Source: Gemmatimonadota bacterium
GTDB lineage: Bacteria > Gemmatimonadota > Gemmatimonadetes > Longimicrobiales > Gaopeijiaceae
Length of the DNA stretch: 64,000 bases
Reading direction: 5' to 3'
NCBI GenBank assembly: GCA_028874905.1
Contig: JAPPGZ010000087.1
Span: 41,989-105,988 of the forward strand
How positions within the stretch are numbered: the stretch's first letter is position 1; each line of letters begins with the position of its first letter. The translations under genes were made by a program, and so were the position numbers. The notes beneath the pieces are model-generated. The model made no database searches. It was not told the DNA's origin and saw only the letters and a program-made list of their open reading frames with translations. Below are positions 56,765-64,000 of the stretch, one piece after another.

Positions 56765-57547
56765 TCAGCGATCCAGGTGCGCCCCAGCGATCCCCAGTCC
56801 CTCCAGCGTCAGGAACGGTTCGATCCGGTCCACTGTGGCCGCGTGGGGTCCGACGACCGGGGCAAAGCCGCCCGTCGCAACGACCAAGAGGTCCTCCGAC
56901 CCCCAGCTGGCCCTGATTCGGCGCACCATCCCGTCTATCGCATCCACGACGGAGTAGAAGACGCCGCTCTGGATACAGGTCTCCGTGCGGCGTCCCACCA
57001 CCTCGGCGGGCGGAACCAGTTCGACCGTGGGGAGCTTCGCGGTGCTGCGCGCCAGCCAGTCGAGACCCGCGCTCAGGCCCGGAGCGATCACCCCGCCGCG
57101 GAAGACGCCGTCGGCGGTGATGCAGTCGAAGGTCGTGGCCGTGCCGAGGTCGACGGCGATCGTGTCGCGCCCGAAGCGGACCTTGGCCGCCAGGGTGTTG
57201 ACGATCCGGTCCGCGCCCACCGTGAGCGGCTCCTCCACGTCCAGCCGGATCGGCAGGTCGGAGCGGGCGCTCACGTTGAACACGGCGCCATCGACCAGCG
57301 CCGACATCACGCGCCGCAGCGTACGGTCCCCGGACGGCACCACCGAGCCGATCACGCCCCGCCGGATTGGAGCGCGCGGCCCCGAGCCCGTGGACAACAG
57401 CGCCCTCAGCAGGACTCCGTATTCCGCTTCGGTCCTGGGGACCCGGGTGCTGACCCGCCAGTGCCGCAGCACCTCCCGGCCGTCGAGATCCAGGAGGCCG
57501 AATACGGTTTCCGTGTTCCCCACGTCAGCGACCAGCTGGCAAGCCAT
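56765..57547 (-). CDS. coaX: Type III pantothenate kinase
   Basis: Cytoplasmic kinase for the first step of coenzyme A synthesis; 260 residues. ASKHA-fold motifs: LVADVGNTETVFGLL (phosphate 1), GADRIVNTLAAK, VDLGTATTFD (phosphate 2), GGVIAPGLSAGLDWLA and VVATGGFAP. ATG 57547 starts two bases after the birA stop; the TTG six bases upstream is less likely. As is common, the gene is linked to birA. Last gene of the tatD-to-coaX series. Confidence 0.96.
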   Translation of the reverse strand: MACQLVADVGNTETVFGLLDLDGREVLRHWRVSTRVPRTEAEYGVLLRALLSTGSGPRAPIRRGVIGSVVPSGDRTLRRVMSALVDGAVFNVSARSDLPIRLDVEEPLTVGADRIVNTLAAKVRFGRDTIAVDLGTATTFDCITADGVFRGGVIAPGLSAGLDWLARSTAKLPTVELVPPAEVVGRRTETCIQSGVFYSVVDAIDGMVRRIRASWGSEDLLVVATGGFAPVVGPHAATVDRIEPFLTLEGLGIAGAHLDR

Positions 57548-57549
57548 GC

Positions 57550-58416
57550 TCAACTCCCGGGTTTCAACGTGGACTGCAGTGAAACGGATCCTGCGATCAG
57601 CGACAGGCGCCGACCGTCCCTGTCCATCAGCCCGAGCGAGCCGTCCGGGTGCAGACCGGTCGACATCGCGACGAGTCCGTGGACGGTTCGCGGACGTCCG
57701 GAAGAATGGTGCACGGCGCCGTCAACCGACAACCTTCGGCCACTAAGGGCCGAACGCGCCTGCAGCGCCGCCAACTCCGCCGGCGGGATCAGTCGGCCGG
57801 GACGGGCCCATACCCGCTCCAGAGATTTCATCACCGCTTCGAGAACCCGTCCCCGCGACAGCGTGCGTCCGGATTCCGCCAGTACCGAGGTCGGTGCCGG
57901 CCTCAGCCCCAGCGGGAGATCCCGCATTGGCTGGTTGACGTTGATGCCGATCCCGACGAGCACCGCACCACCCGCGCGCTCGCACAGAATGCCACCCAGC
58001 TTGCGGCCGGAGACGAGGAGGTCGTTGGGCCACTTCAACTCGATGCGAAGTCCCCGGACCACCGATTCGATACCGAGCGCCGCCGCAAGTCCCACACGGA
58101 GCGACAGCGGCCCGAGGTCTCCGCCGGTCCAGCTCCGCGCCACCGTGCACCAAAGGCCCAGGGGCGTGTCGGACATCCAGCGCCGACCCCGACGGCCGCG
58201 TCCCGCACTCTGCCGGTCGGCCACGACCAGCGCGGGCAACGGCGATCCCCGGCCGACCAGGTCGCGTGCAAGGTCGTTGGTCGAGCCGATGCGGGAGTGG
58301 AGTTCGACCGCTTGGACCGGGAGCCGGCGCATCCATTCATTGGCGGAGCGACCCTCCCACAGGGCCGGCCCGTCCGGCGCGGCATCCGCGGGGCGCGCGG
58401 CGCTCACCCGGCTCAC
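57550..58416 (-). CDS. birA: Biotin-[acetyl-CoA-carboxylase] ligase
   Basis: 288-residue biotin protein ligase. The biotin/ATP-binding motif is GRGRRGRRW, followed by LWCTVARSW, ELKWPNDLLVSGRKLGGILCE and VGIGINVN. The C-terminal SH3-like domain ends the protein. There is no N-terminal winged-helix domain, so it is a class I (enzyme-only) BirA without repressor function. GTG 58416 overlaps the uppP stop (GTGA); GTG 58407 is an alternative. The ~140-residue open extension upstream is an off-frame shadow of uppP. Confidence 0.95.
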   Translation of the reverse strand: MSRVSAARPADAAPDGPALWEGRSANEWMRRLPVQAVELHSRIGSTNDLARDLVGRGSPLPALVVADRQSAGRGRRGRRWMSDTPLGLWCTVARSWTGGDLGPLSLRVGLAAALGIESVVRGLRIELKWPNDLLVSGRKLGGILCERAGGAVLVGIGINVNQPMRDLPLGLRPAPTSVLAESGRTLSRGRVLEAVMKSLERVWARPGRLIPPAELAALQARSALSGRRLSVDGAVHHSSGRPRTVHGLVAMSTGLHPDGSLGLMDRDGRRLSLIAGSVSLQSTLKPGS

Positions 58417-59204
58417 GCGCGCCCGGTGAACACGAGGAAGGCCGCACCCGCCACCCACAGGTACGGGGCAAAGAAGTGAAAGGCGCGGCGTTCGAGCATC
58501 ATGCGAAACGCGCGAATCGCCAGCACCCCCGTCACGCACGCAACAATCGCCGCCACGGCGAGGGCGCCGGCGAGCGTCCCGTCCCCGCCTCCTCCCCATC
58601 CTGCCGCGGGCAGCTTGAGCAGCGCCGCGCCGCCGATGGCCGGCACCGACATCAGGAAGGAGAATGCGGCCGCCTCGGATGGGCTCACACCTCGCCAGAG
58701 CCCGGCAACCACCGTGGCGCCCGATCGCGATATCCCCGGCACAATGGCGGCTGCCTGGGCAAGACCCATAGCGATCGCCACGCCGGCCCCGGGGCGTCCG
58801 GACGGTTCGCGCGCCAGCGCCCCGCGGGCCGTCCAGATCACGCACCCGGTCACGAGCAGCGCGGCGCCCGCAACGGCCGGCGTGTCGAACAGGGACTCGA
58901 AGAACCCGCCGAAGCCGATCCCCGCGACCGCCGCTGGAACGGAAGCGAGGAGCAGGAGCCCGGCGTAGCGCATCTGCTCGGGATCAAGGCGCGCCACGCC
59001 GGCCAGCAGTCTGCCAACGCGGCCCCGGTACACGATCAGAACCGACAGCAGGGTCGCGAAGTGAACCGCGACCTCGAAGGTCACCCCGGGCAGCTCGATC
59101 CCCAGCAGCGCCTGGCCCATGACCAGGTGCCCCGAGCTCGACACGGGCAGGAACTCCGTCGCTCCCTGGAGCAGCCCAAGCAAGGCGCCCTCGTACCATG
59201 TCAT
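58413..59204 (-). CDS. uppP: Undecaprenyl-diphosphatase (BacA type)
   Basis: 263-residue inner-membrane protein recycling undecaprenyl diphosphate for peptidoglycan and other wall polymers. The two signature motifs are GATEFLPVSSSGHLV near the N-terminus and GISRSGATVVAGL in the second half. About eight hydrophobic helices are present. ATG 59204 shares one base with the bshA stop (TGATG). Confidence 0.96.
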   Translation of the reverse strand: MTWYEGALLGLLQGATEFLPVSSSGHLVMGQALLGIELPGVTFEVAVHFATLLSVLIVYRGRVGRLLAGVARLDPEQMRYAGLLLLASVPAAVAGIGFGGFFESLFDTPAVAGAALLVTGCVIWTARGALAREPSGRPGAGVAIAMGLAQAAAIVPGISRSGATVVAGLWRGVSPSEAAAFSFLMSVPAIGGAALLKLPAAGWGGGGDGTLAGALAVAAIVACVTGVLAIRAFRMMLERRAFHFFAPYLWVAGAAFLVFTGRA

Positions 59205-60349
59205 CAGCCGGCTCCCTCCGCCGCCCCACCAAGCACCTCCGCGTAGTACGCCTCGTAGCGCGGCAGCACGCGCTGGACCCCGTACCGCTCGACCGCCACC
59301 GACCGGGCGGCCTCGCTGAACCGCCGCCACCGCGCATCGTCACCGAGCAGGCCGACCGCAGCCTCCGTCGCATCCTCAACGGCGCCTACGGGCACGAGGA
59401 AACCGGCCTCGCCATCAGGCACCACTTCGGGCAACCCCCCCGCCCGGTAGCCCACGACGGGGACCCCGCACGAGAGCGCCTCCAGAGCGGCCAGGCCGAA
59501 CGACTCGCGGTCGCTCATCATGAGGAACAGGTCCGCGCACGACAGCAATTCCTCTACGGCCGCGTGCTTGCCCAGGAAGACCACGTCCCCGTCCACGCCG
59601 AGCTCCCGCGCCCTGGCAGCCGCCCGGGGCCGCTCCGGACCGTCGCCGGCCATGACCAGACGGGCGGGGACCGCCGCGCGGAGGCCAGCGAAGACCTCGA
59701 TCACGTCGACGACCCGCTTGACGGGGCGGAAGTTGGAGACGTGCATGACGATCTTCTCGCCGCGGGGTGCGAAGACCTCCCGGTGACAGGGATCGCGTCC
59801 CCGCTGGAACACGTCGGTATCGACAAAGTTCGGAATCACCCGGATTCGCTCCTCGGGCACCGAGAAGTCCCGCACGGTGACCGCCTTCAGGAAGCGCGAC
59901 ACCGCCGTGACCCCCTGCGAACGCATGATCGAGAAGCGCGTGATGGGGTGGAACGAGGGGTGGCGTCCGACCAGGGTGACGTCCGTGCCGTGCAGGGTGG
60001 TGACCAGGGGCGGTCCGCCGTTCTCTTCGAGCATCTCCTGCGCGATCCAGGCCGACGTGGCGTGCGGGATCGCGTAGTGGACGTGTATCAGATCCAGCCG
60101 TTCGCGGCGCGCCGTGTCGTGGATCGCGGCGGCCAGCGCCAGCGTATAGTGCGGCCGCTCGAAGAGAGGGTATTGCTCCATCTCCACTTCGTGGAAGTAC
60201 ACGCGTTCGCGGAAGCCGGAGAGACGGAAGGGCTGGGCGTAGGAGATGAAGTGCACCTCATGCCCGCGCGCGGCCAATCCGATTCCGAGCTCGGTGGCCA
60301 CGGCGCCCGAACCGCCGTAGGTCGGATAGCAGGTGATCCCGACCTTCAT
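59204..60349 (-). CDS. bshA: N-acetyl-alpha-D-glucosaminyl L-malate synthase BshA (bacillithiol synthesis)
   Basis: 381-residue GT4 glycosyltransferase catalysing the first step of bacillithiol formation, joining GlcNAc to L-malate. The BshA-specific N-terminus MKVGITCYPTYGGSGAVATELG, YAQPFRL, EVEMEQYPLFERPHYTLALAAAI, HVHYAIPHATSAW and TLHGTDVTLVG are present. So is the GT4 donor-site E-x7-E region (DRESFGLAALEALSCGVPVVG). Other bacillithiol genes (bshB, bshC) are not in the window. ATG 60349 follows the miaA stop by four bases. Confidence 0.95.
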   Translation of the reverse strand: MKVGITCYPTYGGSGAVATELGIGLAARGHEVHFISYAQPFRLSGFRERVYFHEVEMEQYPLFERPHYTLALAAAIHDTARRERLDLIHVHYAIPHATSAWIAQEMLEENGGPPLVTTLHGTDVTLVGRHPSFHPITRFSIMRSQGVTAVSRFLKAVTVRDFSVPEERIRVIPNFVDTDVFQRGRDPCHREVFAPRGEKIVMHVSNFRPVKRVVDVIEVFAGLRAAVPARLVMAGDGPERPRAAARARELGVDGDVVFLGKHAAVEELLSCADLFLMMSDRESFGLAALEALSCGVPVVGYRAGGLPEVVPDGEAGFLVPVGAVEDATEAAVGLLGDDARWRRFSEAARSVAVERYGVQRVLPRYEAYYAEVLGGAAEGAG

Positions 60350-60353
60350 GCCA

Positions 60354-61358
60354 CTACGCCGCCCATGCGTCGATCACCGCGGACGCCTGCGCCTCGAGCG
60401 GCGCCGTGCCGTCGACCGACACGGTCCCGGGTCCCAGCTGGTGGCGAAACCACGTGGCCTGCCGCCGGGCGTAGCGCCGGGTAGCCACCCGGATCCGCTC
60501 CTCCGCTTCGCGCAGGGTCATCCTTCCGGCCAGGTGTTCGGCCACCTCCCGGTAGCCGACGGCGTTCATCCCGGGGTCGCCAGGCCGGTAGCCGTCCCCG
60601 ATCAGGCGAGCCACCTCGTCCACGAGTCCGCCTTCCACCATCTCGCCGATGCGCCGGCGGATGCGCTCGTCCAGCACCTCGCGCGGGACCTCCACAATAC
60701 AGATCACGCCGGCGAGGGCCTCACCCTCGGTGGGATGCCGGACATGCCACCAGGATAGACTATGTCCCGTCAGAATGGTGATTGACAGTACTCTGAGCAT
60801 GCGCTGGTATCCCCCGGAGATCGCGACGTCGGCGCGCTCGGGATCGAATCTGCGCACCCAGCGCTCCAGTTCGGCGCGCGGGAGCCTGGCCAAAACGTCC
60901 TCCAGCGCGCATCTCTCGACTGGGTCCATGGGCGGTTCCCGGAAGATCGGTTCGGTCAGCACGCGGAGGAAAAACCCGGTGCCGCCCACCAGTACCGGCA
61001 CGCGTCCCCGCCGCTCGATCGTGCCGATCCAGCGGCGGGCGTCACGGCCGAACTCCCCCGCGCTGTAGCGCTGGTCCGGGTTGCGCAGGTCGAGGCCGTG
61101 ATGCCGCACGAGGGCTCGTTCCGCCGGAGTGACCTTGGCCGTGCCGATGTCCATGCCGCGATAGATCTGTCGCGAATCCAGCGAGATGATCTCGCCACCG
61201 AGCTTCCGAGCGACCAGGAGGGAGAGCGCGGTCTTCCCGGCTCCCGTGGGCCCGACGACGGCCAGAAAGCGGGGGGCACGCGCAGGCGAGACATCCCGCG
61301 ACCCGGCCACGGCCGATGCCGGCTTCGTTGACTTTGCACTCCCCGTCGCCAGCGTCAT
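60354..61358 (-). CDS. miaA: tRNA dimethylallyltransferase
   Basis: 334-residue enzyme adding a dimethylallyl group to A37 of tRNAs reading UNN codons. P-loop VVGPTGAGKTALSL, DSRQIYRGMDIGTAKVTPAE, LVGGTGFFLRVL, and the C-terminal RYARRQATWFRHQ region are all present. The first ~30 residues form a non-conserved Ser/Ala/Pro extension. ATG 61358 overlaps the mutL stop by four bases. Confidence 0.97.
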   Translation of the reverse strand: MTLATGSAKSTKPASAVAGSRDVSPARAPRFLAVVGPTGAGKTALSLLVARKLGGEIISLDSRQIYRGMDIGTAKVTPAERALVRHHGLDLRNPDQRYSAGEFGRDARRWIGTIERRGRVPVLVGGTGFFLRVLTEPIFREPPMDPVERCALEDVLARLPRAELERWVRRFDPERADVAISGGYQRMLRVLSITILTGHSLSWWHVRHPTEGEALAGVICIVEVPREVLDERIRRRIGEMVEGGLVDEVARLIGDGYRPGDPGMNAVGYREVAEHLAGRMTLREAEERIRVATRRYARRQATWFRHQLGPGTVSVDGTAPLEAQASAVIDAWAA

Positions 61359-63132
61359 GTTCGCCCGAACTTCTTCCTGAGTTCGCCCAGGCCGAGGCGC
61401 ACGATGGTCGGGCGGCCGTGTATGTCGTGGTACGGCAATTCGGTCGCGAAGAGCTGGTCGAAGAGTTCCTGCATCTCATCGTGCGAGAGATCATGCCCCG
61501 CCCTGATCGCCGCCTTGCAGGCGAAGCTCATGGCCACGCGCTCGTTCTGGTTGCGCGCCGAGTTCATCAGGTCGGAACCGTGTGTGAGCTCGTGCAGCAT
61601 CTCGCGCACGCACCGCTCGGCGTCGAAGTACCGGTGGGGACTGGGCACCGCCTGGACGAGGATCGCGTCGGTCCCGAAGGGCGAGATCTCGAACCCGAGA
61701 CCGGCCAGCGGCTCGAGAATCGACTCGATGATCTCCACTTCCGGCTTCGTCAGGCGAATCGCGATCGGGAAGAGCAGCCGCTGTCCCTCCGCGCCCCCGC
61801 GCTCGAAGGACGCGACGATCCGCTCGTAGAGCACCCTTTCGTGCGCGGCATGCTGGTCGACGATGATCAGCCCGTCCCGGGTCTCCGCCAGGATGAAGCT
61901 GTTGTGGACCTGGAGCAGCTCGGGACGCGGGGCCTTCGGGGCGATGCCCTCTTCGGACTCCGCGGGACCGTCTCCCTCGGAAGCCCCGCGCCGGAAGAGG
62001 TGCATCTGCGCGATGTCGTCCGCACCGTCGCCCGAACTGTCGAGCGATAGGTCACCGGCAACGCCACCCGCAAACTCACCCGGGCCTTCGCCCGTTCCCT
62101 CGCGCACGACCTGCACGGGGCGCGGTCTGCCCATTGTCGCCGCCGACTCGACTCCCTCGAGCGCCTGGCGCACGGAGGCCTCCACGAACTGCTCGATCCG
62201 GTTGCGGTCGCGGAAACGAACCTCGGCCTTCCCGGGGTGCACGTTCACATCCACCTCGCCGCCCGGGACAGTAAGGAACAGGAAGACCCAGGGCCGCTTG
62301 TCCTGCGACACGGTGGTGCGGTATCCGCGGTCCGCCGCGCGCATGACCTGGCCGTCGCGGAACGGACGCCCGTTGATGAAGAGCCCCGCGCGACGGAACC
62401 CGGGGCGCGCCAGGTCGGGCCGCTGCACCACACCGGCCAGGCGCAGACCATTACGCTGCGTGGAGAGCGGAATGAGCCCCGCGTCGTCCGCGTCCTTCCA
62501 GATCGCGCCGATCCGCGCCGCGAGAGAGCGGCCGGCCGGCAGGTCGAAGACGACCGCCCCGTTCACCTCGAAGACGAAACGCGTTCCCAGGTCGGCGAGG
62601 GCAAGCGCGTGCAGCACTTCGGAGACGGCCCGCGTCTCCACCCGTGCGCTGCGCAGGAAGCGGGCGCGTACCGGCGTGTTCAGAAAGAGGTTGCGAACGT
62701 CCACCGTCGTCCCGGGACGGCGGGCCGCGTCGTCGATTCCCTGGATCCTGCCGGCCAGAGCCCGCAGCCGGGTGCCCGTCTCCTCGCCGTCCACCGCGGT
62801 CTCGATGACCATGCGCGACACCGCAGCGATCGACGGCAGCGCTTCGCCGCGGAACCCGAGTGTATGGATCTCCTGCAGGTCCTCGGCGTGCCGGATCTTG
62901 CTCGTGGCGTGCCGGTCCAGACAGAGCAGGACGTCCTCGCGCACCATGCCGCTGCCGTCGTCGGCAACGAGAATCCGTCCCTTCCCTCCCCGCTCGATCG
63001 ACACCCGCACCACGCCCGCCCCCGCGTCCAGGGCATTCTCGACGAGCTCCTTCACAACCGAGGCCGGCCGCTCGACGACCTCGCCCGCGGCGATCTGGTT
63101 CGCCACATGGTCCGGCAGAACCCGGATGCGCT

Positions 63133-63136
<4 letters not shown>
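61355..63136 (-). CDS. mutL: DNA mismatch repair protein MutL
   Basis: 593-residue mismatch-repair ATPase/endonuclease. GHKL motifs: NQIAAGEVVERPASVVKELVENALDAG, DDGSGM, HATSKI, GFRGEALPSIAAVS. The C-terminal metal site DQHAAHERVLYE matches the DQHA-x2-E-x4-E endonuclease motif, so this MutL should nick DNA itself, as in bacteria without MutH. GTG 63136 overlaps the tatD stop (GTGA); the longer open frame to 63757 is antisense-phase read-through of tatD. Confidence 0.96.
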
Positions 63137-63963
<827 letters not shown>

Positions 63964-64000
63964 CGAGAGCGGCGAGGCGCCGGGCCGGCAAGGCGCGACG

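Overview
This is a 64 kb, high-GC chromosomal window from a Gram-negative bacterium that exports many Tat- and lipoprotein-type enzymes and has a SusC/SusD outer-membrane uptake pair. The SusCD pair with a small TonB-plug-like lipoprotein, a CRTAC protein, a large c-type cytochrome lipoprotein, bacillithiol synthesis (BshA) and the very high GC suggest a Gemmatimonadota-like organism. That placement is inference from gene content. I saw no mobile element, CRISPR array, tRNA or rRNA.

The first ~50 kb is an accessory glycan and glycopeptide region. It carries four GH127-superfamily (beta-L-arabinofuranosidase type) proteins with different architectures: one with a discoidin-like tail, one fused to a DUF1566-type tail, one GH146-like, and one with a PKD-like N-domain that is frameshifted. 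It also has three sulfatases, a GH31 glucosidase/xylosidase and a complete L-arabinose route (araA, araB, araD, galM and an SSS sugar/sodium symporter).

On the plus strand, galM, the symporter, araB and araD run straight into a mostly 4-bp-overlapping set: two large paralogous proteins of unknown function (possible glycoside hydrolases), a TPR-flanked zinc metallopeptidase, a proline-racemase-superfamily enzyme with a Ser/Cys catalytic pair, and a secreted cyclophilin. A second HExxH peptidase, a CRTAC/FG-GAP lipoprotein and a minus-strand SusC-SusD-lipoprotein-plug operon follow.

Taken together, the genes fit uptake and dismantling of a (possibly sulfated) arabinosylated hydroxyproline-rich glycoprotein, such as plant extensin or a green-algal cell-wall protein. 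Sulfatases and beta-arabinofuranosidases would strip the sugar, peptidases would cut the backbone, AraBAD would take arabinose to the pentose phosphate pathway, and the proline-racemase-like enzyme would start hydroxyproline catabolism. This is a hypothesis built from context. No transcription factor for it lies in the window.

From 50.6 kb on, the content is housekeeping: thrS, a cyanophycinase-like peptidase, a lipoprotein, and a tightly packed minus-strand series tatD-mutL-miaA-bshA-uppP-birA-coaX. groES-groEL follow, preceded by a perfect CIRCE operator and followed by a strong intrinsic terminator. The only stretch over 300 bases without a gene is 50147-50577, upstream of susC; it holds short direct repeats and hairpins.
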